Below are positions 18,829-26,630 of a stretch of DNA of 39,956 nt, piece by piece; the stretch's first letter is position 1; every line of letters starts with the position of its first letter. The notes beneath the pieces were generated by a model. The model did no database searches, was not told the DNA's origin, and saw only the letters and a program-made list of their open reading frames with translations. The DNA comes from Rhodococcus sp. JCM 9791. Lineage in GTDB: Bacteria > Actinomycetota > Actinomycetes > Mycobacteriales > Mycobacteriaceae. The translations under genes and the position numbers were made by a program. The stretch spans positions 1 through 39,956 of the forward strand of contig BBEG01000012.1 in the NCBI GenBank assembly GCA_001312645.1. The letters are read 5' to 3'.

Positions 18829-18911
18829 TCACCGCTTCATGTTCGGATTCGGTGCGTCGGATCCGTTCGCAATCTCCTGCCCTTCGCCCAAGCCCGCACC
18901 GCAGCGAGCTG

Positions 18912-19065
18912 TTATCGGTCCCGGCCGGCACAGGTCACCGGCGACGTCCGTAGGTCGATCTCGTAGGCGACCGTCGTCAACGGTCAATCGGATCGTCTGT
19001 GCCAAGCCCTCGTCGATCGGCTTCCCGTCGAAGTCGTCGACGTACTCGACGACCTCCTTCTGCAC
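18912..19065 (-). pseudogene. Truncated Lsr2-like protein (frameshifted)
   Basis: GTG 19065 follows an excellent AGGAGGT. The protein starts VQKEVVEYVDDFDGKPIDEG, then IRLTVDDG. After a one-base frame repair near 18975 it continues VAYEIDLRTSPVTCAGRDR and stops. This is the N-terminal dimerisation domain of Lsr2 (VxVxLVDDxDG...GVxYEIDL), the xenogeneic silencer of actinobacteria. The linker and the C-terminal AT-hook-like RGR DNA-binding domain are missing. A remnant that can dimerise but not bind DNA could in principle act as a dominant-negative; decay is simpler. Confidence 0.55.
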
Positions 19066-19148
19066 CGCACACCTCCTGTATTGCCGTCCTCGCCGTGACC
19101 GATGCCGGGGGGTGGGCGCACCCCTACGGACGGGCTGCAACACAGCAC

Positions 19149-19380
19149 CGACGGGCGGGCACACCTTCGCCGTGGTGCCCCGCGCCCCGCAGCTGACGCT
19201 GCTCTGCGCCGCGCAGGACGGATCCTTGTGGGGTATCGACACCGCTGGCACCAAGCTGCACAGCCGCACCGGGCAGAGTTGGGAGCAGCACGCGCTGGTC
19301 GGGCCGGTCGAAGCCGTGCTCGCTGTCGACTTCGACACCGCCTATGCCGCGAAGCCGCGTTGCTCTACCTGCTGAACTGA
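19149..19380 (+). pseudogene. C-terminal fragment of a secreted or beta-propeller-type protein
   Basis: The frame encodes HTFAVVPRAPQLTLLCAAQD, GSLWGIDTAGTKLHSRTGQS and EAVLAVDFDTAYAA. After a frame change it ends EAALLYLLN. The short repeated strand pattern with SLWGID/TGQSWEQH is like BNR or propeller blades in glycosylhydrolase-like exported proteins. Only about 75 residues remain and there is no start. Confidence 0.35.
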
Positions 19381-19637
19381 AACTGGACATGAAGGACGCG
19401 CCCGGAACTTCCTCAGCTCCTGCGATCTCACCGAGATTCCCGCGCGGGAAGTTTGCCGCAACTGCGCCCACTCAAAGCAATCAGCGCGACCGCCGGTCAC
19501 CACCGTTGACATCATCTGGATCGCTGACACTGCTCTGCGCAGTCAATGCGATTGCCCGGCACAGCCAAGGCGCTCGGGCATGGAAGTCGGAGGTACGCTT
19601 GCCATCGAACGTACGCACATGAGCTGAGGAGCGGAAA

Positions 19638-19946
19638 ATGCCACCGGTGAGTCCTGAGAACACTATCGAGATCACCCTCGACACGACTCTCAAAGCGCTC
19701 GCCAACCCGGTCCGTCGCCAGGTGGTGACCGCACTGTTGGAGACGCCCGGCAATCAGGTGTCGTCATGTGCCGCGTTCAACGTGTCCGTAAGTCGGTCCA
19801 CGCTCACTCAACATCTCCGGGTTCTTCACGAATCCGGGATCGTAGAGACCGTCGACCACGGAAATCGAGTCTTCGTAGCGTTGCGTTGCGCCGCGATCGA
19901 GCAGCAGCTCCCCGGCCTGCTCGACGTTATTCGCCACGCCGGCTGA
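19638..19946 (+). CDS. ArsR-type winged-helix repressor
   Basis: 102 residues, intact. DTTLKALANPVRRQVVTALL is the characteristic first helices of ArsR/SmtB regulators. The recognition region is NVSVSRSTLTQHLRVLHESG and the wing IVETVDHGNRVFVALR. It has a single Cys (SSCAAF) in place of an ELCVCDL-type metal box, so it probably does not sense metal in the classical way. GAGGAG precedes ATG 19638. An imperfect repeat GTACG-N12-CGTAC lies at 19594-19615 just upstream. Two stronger palindromes lie between this gene and the short-chain dehydrogenase gene downstream, making that gene the likely target. Confidence 0.85.
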   Translation: MPPVSPENTIEITLDTTLKALANPVRRQVVTALLETPGNQVSSCAAFNVSVSRSTLTQHLRVLHESGIVETVDHGNRVFVALRCAAIEQQLPGLLDVIRHAG

Positions 19947-20027
19947 CTGCCTCCCACGTCCGACCCTTGATTCCGTTGGCCCCCTTCTGGCCTGAAGGTG
20001 GCAAGCGAGTTCGCGAACGGTGCCGAA

Positions 20028-20049
20028 AGGTTCGTATTTTTACGTACCT
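20028..20049. promoter_or_regulatory. Operator-like inverted repeat, site 1
   Basis: AGGTTCGTA, four bases, TACGTACCT: arms of nine bases with one mismatch. It lies 50 bases upstream of the SDR start and 81 bases after the ArsR-type gene. Confidence 0.55.
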
Positions 20050-20064
20050 ATGATGTAGTATTCA

Positions 20065-20084
20065 GGTTCGTAATTGTACGAACC
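20065..20084. promoter_or_regulatory. Operator-like perfect palindrome, site 2
   Basis: GGTTCGTA, ATTG, TACGAACC: eight-base arms, perfect. Its centre is 36 bases from that of site 1 and it ends 14 bases before the SDR start codon, where a repressor would block transcription or initiation. Confidence 0.65.
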
Positions 20085-20098
20085 ACGCAAGGGATGAA

Positions 20099-20795
20099 AT
20101 GGGAAAGCTCGAAGGCAAAGTAGCGGTCATCACAGGCGGTTCGAGCGGGTTGGCCTTCGCCACCGCCAAGCTTTTTGCAGAAGAGGGCGCACATGTGTTC
20201 ATCACAGGCAGAAAACAGGATGCCCTGGACGCAGCCGTTCAGTCGATCGGGCGGAATGTAACGGGAGTACAGGGCGATGCAAGCAGGGTCGGCGATCTCG
20301 ATCGTCTCTTCGACACCGTCAAACGCGAGAAGGGCAGCATTGACGTGCTCTATGCCAGCGCCGGAGCCGGAGAGGCCAGTCATCTCGGGGAGATCACCGA
20401 AGAACACTTCGATCGCCAATTCGGCTTGAACGCACGGGGAACACTCTTCACAGTCCAGAAGGCCCTCCCATTGTTCAATGATGGCGGATCGATCTTCATG
20501 ACCGGTTCGATCGCTTCGGTGAAGGGCTGGCCTGGGTGGAGTGTCTACGCCGCCAGCAAGGCCGCTTTGCACGCATACTCGTGTCAACGTCCTGAGCCCG
20601 GGGCAGATCGCCACGCCGATTCAAGAAGAGCTGTTCGATGAAGAGACGAAGCGACAGTTCGAATCCTTGATCCCGCGTGGACAGATGGGCCGTCCCGAAG
20701 AAATCGCAACGGTCGCGCTCTTCCTCGCATCCGAAGACTCGACGTATGTCAATGGAGTCGAGCTGTCTGTCGACGGAGGCACTTCCGCCATCTGA
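20099..20795 (+). CDS. Short-chain dehydrogenase/reductase with internal deletion
   Basis: SDR-fold oxidoreductase. The NAD(P) motif [20 protein letters not shown], catalytic Ser in [11 protein letters not shown] and the YAASK motif (Tyr-x3-Lys) are all present, as is the end [20 protein letters not shown] with [11 protein letters not shown]. After SKAALHAY the frame changes directly to [15 protein letters not shown]. Family members have about 13 more residues here (the helix after YxxxK, usually ARxxxxELKxRxI). Roughly 38-41 bases are therefore missing, not one, which looks like a true deletion near 20580. The product is probably inactive unless the assembly is wrong. Two operator-like palindromes stand upstream. 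Confidence 0.8.
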
Positions 20796-20902
20796 AGGAA
20801 CGACCCGTTCATATCGAGATCATCCGTCGGTGGCCACACGATGACCCCGGCACACCGCCCGGGTCGTGAGAAGTCGGAAGATGCATTCGGCAACCCGACG
20901 CC

Positions 20903-21000
20903 ATTCGCGTCAATGCCGTCAGCCCAGGACCGATCGACACTCCGATCATGGACAGATGGGCTTGTCCGCCGATCAGGTCTCCGCGATCAAACAGAGCACG
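20903..21000 (+). pseudogene. Relic of a second SDR C-terminal region
   Basis: IRVNAVSPGPIDTPIMDR, then (after a frame change) MGLSADQVSAIKQS, is the segment following the active site of SDR enzymes. It differs from the copy in the preceding gene ([14 protein letters not shown]), so it is from a different SDR. No N-terminal part is present. Confidence 0.5.
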
Positions 21001-21016
21001 ACCGAGGCACGCTTCC

Positions 21017-21196
21017 GGCGCAGGCGACCAAGTGGTCACCATCGCATTCCCAGAATCGGCCGAATCGGTCAACACCTACCCGATCGCGGTCCTTACCGAC
21101 TCGGAGAACGCCGCCACTGCCACAGCATTCGAAGAACTCGTCCTCAGCCCCGAAGGACAGCAGGTTCTCGCCGATGCAGGCTTCACCGCGCCCTGA
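21017..21196 (+). pseudogene. Relic of a molybdate-binding protein (ModA) C-terminus
   Basis: GDQVVTIAFPESAESVNTYP, IAVLTDSENAATATAFEELV, LSPEGQQVLADAGFTAP is the end of periplasmic molybdate-binding ModA (VNTYPIAVLKD...FxxxVLSxEGQxVLxxAGF). About 60 of some 250 residues remain. It is joined directly to the SDR relic, so a deletion probably brought unrelated gene pieces together. Confidence 0.65.
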
Positions 21197-21339
21197 CGGG
21201 AGAACGTCATAGTCCGCAGACCGCGTGGGCGTCTCCGCTACAACATCTGCTGAGCGCGCTTCCTTGTCATGCGGCCGTCGGTGGCGCCACCGCGAGCTCG
21301 CAGCGGCGTCGCCACCGCACCTGGGTCCCCGACAGGGCC

Positions 21340-21816
21340 TCAGCCCTCGAGGATCCGCTTGATCGCGGCGAGCGTTGTGGGGATTCCCTCGCGAGCGGCT
21401 TGCTCCCGCGCCGCGATCTCCCGCTGAGCCTCGGAGCCGAAGCGCTTTTCGAAGAATTTCTGCCCGGCCTCGCCGAACTGCCACGTCTCCGTCAACTCCG
21501 CGCCGTCGTCCGTGGGCTTGGTGAGATAGGCCCAGCGCACCACGCCAGGACCGACCGACCACGCGAACTCCCGGCCCGAATCGGCGACGACGACCTCCGA
21601 GCGAGTTTCCCAGGTGCGGTCGGGGGTCACGTTCCGACCGGTGAAGAAGGCACCGACCTCGGGTCCCTGCCCCTCGTCCCACCAGCAATGGGCGCACACC
21701 GGCGACCACTCGCCGGTCCGGGTCACATCCGATACCAACGCGTACACCTCCTCCGGAGTTGCGCGCACGACGACAGAGGACTGGAGGGTCAGAGGCAAGG
21801 TCTGCATGAGCCCCAT
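21340..21816 (-). CDS. SRPBCC family protein
   Basis: About 158 residues, intact. VVVRATPEEVYALVSDVTRT at the start and LTETWQFGEAGQKFFEKRFG near the end, with RTWETRSEVVVADSGREFAW between, mark a polyketide-cyclase/START-like fold that binds hydrophobic ligands. Starts at 21816 or 21807 are both possible. It lies 55 bases beyond the DUF3830 gene in the same direction, so it could be the last gene of the aminotransferase operon or an independent unit. No specific function can be assigned. Confidence 0.75.
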   Translation of the reverse strand: MGLMQTLPLTLQSSVVVRATPEEVYALVSDVTRTGEWSPVCAHCWWDEGQGPEVGAFFTGRNVTPDRTWETRSEVVVADSGREFAWSVGPGVVRWAYLTKPTDDGAELTETWQFGEAGQKFFEKRFGSEAQREIAAREQAAREGIPTTLAAIKRILEG

Positions 21817-21871
21817 CCTGCCTGCTGCCACAAGGAAGCATCGGGTCGGCCCATGAGCGAGACCCTCCCGC

Positions 21872-22369
21872 CTACGTCGCTCGGGTAAAGCTCAGGGTCT
21901 CCCCCACCACCCCCTGTATCCACAGGTCGTTGCACGCCACGGCGAGCTCGGGCAACCCGTCCTCGATGGTCGCGAACACATTTCCCGGCACCCACCCGAC
22001 ATCGCCGTTGATCAGCAGGTTGTTGCGGCCGTAGAACAGCGCCAGATCGGTGGCGCCCTGCTCATGGTGGGCCTCCGATCCCGGTTCGTACCCGTACGCT
22101 GGGTTGCCGATCTCCCACGGCTCGAAATCGAACAGGCACACATCACCGGGAATCGGTGTAACCGTGGGGTTTTCACGATGTGGCGCTGCCACGATCCGCG
22201 GGACGAGCGTATAGAGCTCGTTGCGTGCGTATTTCGCGTGGAACGCGGCGCCGCTCTGCGGTAGGGCGTTCCACACCGCCTCGCATGTCAGCGGCGCCTC
22301 CGCGTCGAGGAGTCGTGCACGGCAGGAGATGCCACGCTGGTCGAGCGTGATCGTGATGAAACGGGTCAC
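21872..22369 (-). CDS. DUF3830 cyclophilin-like protein
   Basis: 165 residues. It matches DUF3830 over its length: ITLDQRGISCRARLLDAEAP, TCEAVWNALPQSGAAFHAKY, ARNELYTLVPR, TVTPIPGDVCLFDF and NGDVGWVPGNVFATI. GTG 22369 follows AGGAGG. Structures of this family show a cyclophilin-like barrel. Members are recurrently linked to amidases, racemase-family enzymes and aminotransferases in nitrogen-compound catabolism, but the reaction is unknown. It sits 18 bases after the aminotransferase, so the two are co-transcribed. Confidence 0.85.
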   Translation of the reverse strand: MTRFITITLDQRGISCRARLLDAEAPLTCEAVWNALPQSGAAFHAKYARNELYTLVPRIVAAPHRENPTVTPIPGDVCLFDFEPWEIGNPAYGYEPGSEAHHEQGATDLALFYGRNNLLINGDVGWVPGNVFATIEDGLPELAVACNDLWIQGVVGETLSFTRAT

Positions 22370-22387
22370 AGAACCTCCTGGACGCGA

Positions 22388-23627
22388 TCAGACTTCGGCG
22401 AGCACCTCGGACCAGATGCCGAGGGCGTCCTCGACCTGCTCGGAGGTGACGATGAGCGGCGGAATCATCCGCACGACGTTCATGTATGCCCCGCATGTCA
22501 GTAGCAACAGACCCTTGCTCGACGCGAGTTTCTGTGCAGCCGAGGCGCGTTCGCGATCGGGAACGCCATCTTCGGTGACGAATTCGCTACCCACCAGCAA
22601 GCCCAGTCCCCGTACATCACCCACGCGTCAGTAGCCCGCGCCCGGACGCCTTCGAGTAGTTCGACACCGCGCGCCGCAGCATTCTCTACGAGGCCTTCCT
22701 TCTCGATGACGTCAAGAGTCGCGACCGCCGCCGCACACGACACGGCATTGGCGCCGTAGGTCCCACCCTGGGATCCGGGCCATGCCTTGGCCATGAGCTC
22801 TTCGGATGCCGCGATACCGGACAGGGGGAACCCGCTGGCGAGGCCCTTCGCGATCGTGATCACGTCGGGCCGGGTGTCGAAGTGCTGGTGCCCGAAGAAC
22901 TTTCCGGTGCGCCCGAATCCGGTCTGGATCTCATCGAAGACGAGAAGGATTCCATACCGGTCTGCACGCTCGCGCAGGCCCCGGAAGAAGCGAGTGTTCC
23001 CCGGGACGTAACCACCTTCGCCGAGGACAGGTTCGACGATGAACGCCGCGGTTTCGGCCGGCGAGGTGACCGTCGCGAAGAGGTAGTCGAGTTCTTTGAG
23101 CGCGAAATCGGTGGCCTGTTCCTCGGTCCATCCGTAGCGGTACGCATTGGGGAACGGCGCGATGTGCACGCCACCCATCAGGGACTGAACCCCGCGGAGA
23201 ATCGGGTGCCCGAGGTGGTCATCGACGCGGCGGCGACGGTGCGGCCGTGGAATCCGCCGTGGAACACGATCACATTGGGACGTCCGGTCGCCTGGCGGGC
23301 AAGACGCAGCGCGGCCTCGACCGCCTCACTCCCCGAGTTCGCGAAGAACAACGAGTCGAGACCCTCGGGCAGGACCGCGCCGAGCCTTTCGGTGAGTTCG
23401 AGCAGGGGTTTGTGCATGACGGTCGTGTACTGGCCGTGGATCAACGAGCCGATCTGACGCTGCGCCGCTTCTACGACGTGCGGATGGCAGTGACCGGTAC
23501 TGGTCACACCGATTCCCGCCGTGAAGTCGAGATATCTGCGTCCGTCGGTGCCATAGATGTAGCTGCCGGCGGCGTGGTCGACGGTGACGGGCGTGGCTTG
23601 CTGAAGCAGTGGAGACAGTCGAGTCAT
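22388..23627 (-). CDS. Class III PLP aminotransferase, GABA-aminotransferase type (two frameshifts)
   Basis: About 413 residues. YIYGTDGRRYLDFTAGIGVT, GHCHPHVVEAAQ, FFANSGSEAVEAALRLAR, LLVFDEIQTGFGRTGKFFGH and the PLP-lysine motif VITIAKGLASGFPLSGI are all present. Two frame changes interrupt it: near 23178 (SAGFSP then LMGGVHIAPFP; one C restored to a CCC run) and near 22622 (ATDA then VGDVRGLGLLVG). ATG 23627 follows GGGAGG. The family transfers an omega-amino group, such as that of 4-aminobutyrate, to 2-oxoglutarate. The divergent semialdehyde dehydrogenase is the natural next enzyme. Confidence 0.88.
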
Positions 23628-23678
23628 GACAACCTCCCGGGTTCGGCGACCGAATTCGAATCCCAATCCTATTGTTGG

Positions 23679-23690
23679 ATTGTTGACAAT
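23679..23690. promoter_or_regulatory. Putative GntR-type operator, second copy of ATTGTTGACAAT
   Basis: Identical to the 12-mer at 7592-7603. It lies in the 110-base divergent gap between the aminotransferase (start 23627) and the aldehyde dehydrogenase (start 23738). A related half-site ATTGTTGG lies immediately before it at 23671-23678. Confidence 0.65.
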
Positions 23691-23737
23691 ATGCATAACA
23701 TGGGCGGAGGCCGAAGGCAACGGACGAAAGGCATGCC

Positions 23738-25224
23738 ATGCCCGATCAGGCGGTCAATCAGAACGACAAGCTCAGCCCGAACGAAGAGGCAGCCATCCGT
23801 ACGGTCCCGACGGGCCTCTTCATAAACGGTCGATGGCAGGACGCCGACCGCACGATGCCCGTCGTCGATCCGTCCACCGAACGAGAGTTGTGTTCGGTCG
23901 CCGACGCGAGCCCCGCCGACGGGATGCGCGCTCTCGACGCCGCGGCAGCAGCCCAGGATTCGTGGGCGCAGACGTCACCGCGTGAACGCTCGACGATCCT
24001 CGCGGACGCATATCGGCTCATGATCGAGAACGTCGATCGGCTCGCGCTCATCATGACGCTCGAAATGGGTAAGCCGCTCGCCGAAGCACGCGGCGAAGTC
24101 AACTACGCGGCCGAGTTCTTCCGCTGGTTCGCCGAGGAGGCCGTCCGCATCGACGGCGGCTACATGCAGGCACCCGCCGGTGGATCGAGATTCCTCGTCA
24201 CCCGGCAGCCGGTGGGCCCGACCCTGCTCATCACCCCATGGAATTTCCCGATGGCGATGGCACCCGCAAGATCGGCCCGGCCATCGCCGCAGGCTGCACG
24301 AGCGTGATCAAGCCGGCGTCGCAGACCCCGCTGTCGATACTCGCCCTCGCCGACCTCCTCAGCGAGGGGGGACTTCCGCCCGGGGTCGTCAACGTCGTCA
24401 CCACGTCGCAGTCCGACGACGTGATGGCGCCGCTGATCCTCGACCCACGCTCACGCAAGCTGTCGTTCACGGGATCGACCGGCGTCGGCAAGCACCTGCT
24501 CGAACTGTGCGCGAAGACCGTCATGCGCACCTCGATGGAACTCGGCGGCAACGCGCCGTTCCTCGTGTTCGACGATGCCGATCTCGACGCCGCCGTCGAC
24601 GGCGCGATGGCCGCGAAGATGCGCAACATCGGGCAGGCCTGCACCGCCGCAAACCGTATCCTCGTCCAGCGCGGTGTTGCCGAGGAATTCACGAAGCGCC
24701 TCACCGAACGCATGTCTGCGCTGCCGATGGGTCGAGGTGTCGAGGACGGGGTGGTCGTCGGGCCGCTCATCAACCGCGCCGCCGTCGACAAGGTCGGCCA
24801 ACTCATCGACGACGCCGTCGCCCGCGGCGCGACCGTCGCCCTCGGCGGTACCCCCGTCGACCGAACCGGATACTTCTATCCGGCATCGGTACTCACCGAC
24901 GTCACCGACGACGCGCAGATGTGCCACACCGAGATCTTCGGCCCGGTCGCGGCGATCAGCACCTTCGACACCGAAGAGGAAGCGGTCCGACGCGCCAACG
25001 ACACTCCCTTCGGGCTCGTGTCCTACGTCTACACCGAGAACCTGCGACGGGGGCTGCGCGTATGCGAAGCCCTCGAAGCAGGAATGGTGGGACTGAATCA
25101 GGGCGTGGTCTCCAACCCTGCCGCACCGTTCGGCGGGATCAAGGAGTCCGGGCTCGGGCGCGAAGGCGGCTTCACGGGAATCGACGAGTTCCTGGAAACC
25201 AAGTACATCGGTGTGACGCTGTGA
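23738..25224 (+). CDS. Succinate-semialdehyde-type aldehyde dehydrogenase (one frameshift)
   Basis: About 496 residues. TGLFINGRWQDADRTMPVVD opens the fold. The catalytic Asn is in LLITPWNFPMAM, Glu in MELGGNAPFLVF and Cys in NIGQACTAANRI. LEMGKPLAEARGEVNYAAEF and the ending PFGGIKESGLGREGG are typical of the GabD subfamily, which oxidises succinate semialdehyde to succinate. The frame moves near 24268 (MAMA then TRKIGPAIAAGC); one missing base explains it. Paired divergently with the aminotransferase and sharing the operator, it forms a GABA- or other omega-amino-acid-like degradation pair. Confidence 0.9.
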
Positions 25225-25309
25225 TTATTCGAGGCCGTAGTTGTTCAGCGCTGTAGTCGTACAGCAGATGGGACGGGCGATTCCCTGACCATGGACTCTT
25301 CGGCGCAAA

Positions 25310-25326
25310 CCCGGTCGTTCACGGCC
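25310..25326 (+). repeat. Left copy of 17-base terminal repeat
   Basis: CCCGGTCGTTCACGGCC followed by GGGG; the stem CCCGGTCG/CGGCCGGG closes on a TTCA loop with one G-U pair. It is identical to 26590-26606. Confidence 0.75.
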
Positions 25327-25378
25327 GGGGTATATCCGATCTGTCGATCTTGTCGGTAGGTGTCCGTACGGTGCAGAC

Positions 25379-26527
25379 ATGCAGCTGCGATACCAATACC
25401 GCGTGTATCCGACGCCCGGACAGCAGGACATGCTGGCTCGGTCGTTCGGGTGCGCACGGGTGGTGTTCAACGACTGTCTGCTGGCCCGGCAGAACGCGTA
25501 CGCAGCGGGGCTGAAGGTCTCGGACACCGACGTGCAGAGGTGGGTGGTGACCGAGGCGAAGAAGGCCCCGCAGCGGGCGTGGCTGGCCGAGGTGGCGTCT
25601 GTGGTGTTGGTGCAGGCCTGTCAGGATGCGCGGCGCGCGTACCGGAATTGGTTCGACTCGATGTCGGGGAAGCGGAAGGGCCGCAGGGTCGGGGCGCCGC
25701 GGTTCCGGTCCCGCAAGGACAACCGGCAGGCAATCCGGCTCACCCGCAACGGGTTCAGTATCCGGGACAACCGGAAGTTGTATGTGGCGAAGGTCGGCGA
25801 GTTGAAAGTCGTCTGGTCGCGGGATCTGCCGTCGGAGCCGTCGTCGGTCACGGTCATCAAGGACGCCGCGGGCCGGTACTTCGCGAGTTTCGTCGTCGAG
25901 ACAACAGACGAGCCACTGCCGGAGTGCGATGCGGAGGTGGGTATCGACCTGGGTTTGACCACGTTCGCAGTCCTCTCCGATGGCAAGGTCATCGAGTCCC
26001 CGAAGTTCTTCCGCCGCGCCGAACGCAGACTCCGCAAGGCGCAGCAGAGCCTGTCGCGCAAGGAAAGGGGCAGCAAGAATCGGGCCGAGGCACGTGTCAA
26101 GGTCGCGAAGGCCCATGCCCGGGTGGCCGATGCCCGCAAGGATTGGGCGCACAAGCAGTCCACGGCGATCATCCGCGAGAACCAAGCGGTGTATGTCGAG
26201 GACTTGTGCATCACCGGGTTGGCGCGGACGCGGTTGGCGAAGTCGGTGCACGATGCCGGGTGGGGCGTGTTCACCCGTTTGTTGGAGGAGAAGGCTGCCC
26301 GGTTCGGGCGGGTGTTTGTGAAGGTGGATCGGTGGTTTCCGTCGTCGCAATTGTGCTCGGTGTGTGGGGTGCAGGATGGCCGGAAGCCGTTGTCGGTGCG
26401 TCGATGGCAGTGCCAGGCGTGTGGGGTGGTCCACGATCGCGATGTCAATGCTGCGAAGAATATTCTCGCCGCCGGACGGGCGGAGAGGCGAAACGCCTGC
26501 GGAGGGGCTGTGAGTCTTTCCGTGTAG
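25379..26527 (+). CDS. tnpB: TnpB RNA-guided nuclease (IS605 OrfB)
   Basis: 382 residues, intact. The N-terminal helix-turn-helix starts LRYQYRVYPTPGQQDMLARS. The RuvC nuclease residues are Asp190 (GIDLGLTTFAVL), Glu274 (VYVEDL) and Asp355 (HDRDVNAAKNI). A zinc ribbon lies between the last two (Cys326, Cys329, Cys345, Cys348). TnpB uses an RNA made from the element's right end to cut target DNA next to a short motif and promotes persistence of the element. All catalytic positions are kept, so it may be active. No TnpA accompanies it. Confidence 0.93.
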   Translation: MQLRYQYRVYPTPGQQDMLARSFGCARVVFNDCLLARQNAYAAGLKVSDTDVQRWVVTEAKKAPQRAWLAEVASVVLVQACQDARRAYRNWFDSMSGKRKGRRVGAPRFRSRKDNRQAIRLTRNGFSIRDNRKLYVAKVGELKVVWSRDLPSEPSSVTVIKDAAGRYFASFVVETTDEPLPECDAEVGIDLGLTTFAVLSDGKVIESPKFFRRAERRLRKAQQSLSRKERGSKNRAEARVKVAKAHARVADARKDWAHKQSTAIIRENQAVYVEDLCITGLARTRLAKSVHDAGWGVFTRLLEEKAARFGRVFVKVDRWFPSSQLCSVCGVQDGRKPLSVRRWQCQACGVVHDRDVNAAKNILAAGRAERRNACGGAVSLSV

Positions 26528-26620
26528 CGGAGAGCGAGCCCTTGTGAAACAGGAACCACCGAAGCGGCATATCGTGTCGCAGGAGGAATCCCGGTCGTTC
26601 ACGGCCAGGAGGACGTCAAA
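26470..26620 (+). ncRNA. Probable TnpB guide (omega/reRNA) scaffold
   Basis: Known TnpB elements make their guide RNA from the 3' end of tnpB to the right end. Here that span contains the stem AGGCG-AAA-CGCCT (26486-26498) inside the tnpB C-terminus and the terminal hairpin at 26590-26610. The guide itself would be the sequence beyond the right tip, running into the YihY-like gene. This is positional inference. Confidence 0.4.
26590..26606 (+). repeat. Right copy of 17-base terminal repeat
   Basis: CCCGGTCGTTCACGGCC, identical to the copy 1,280 bases upstream, followed by AGGAGGACGTCAAAG. Confidence 0.75.
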
Positions 26621-26630
26621 GGATCGCTCA

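Larger units (their letters stand above)
25310..26620 (+). mobile_element. TnpB-only IS200/IS605-type element (approximate ends)
   Basis: The element is inferred from tnpB and from a 17-base sequence, CCCGGTCGTTCACGGCC, present at 25310-25326 and again at 26590-26606. Each copy can fold into a short stem with a TTCA loop, as expected for the subterminal hairpins of this family. The right copy continues AGGAGGACGTCAAAG, a common right-end pattern of actinobacterial members. No TnpA is present, so the copy would need TnpA in trans. The exact tips are not determined. Confidence 0.65.
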
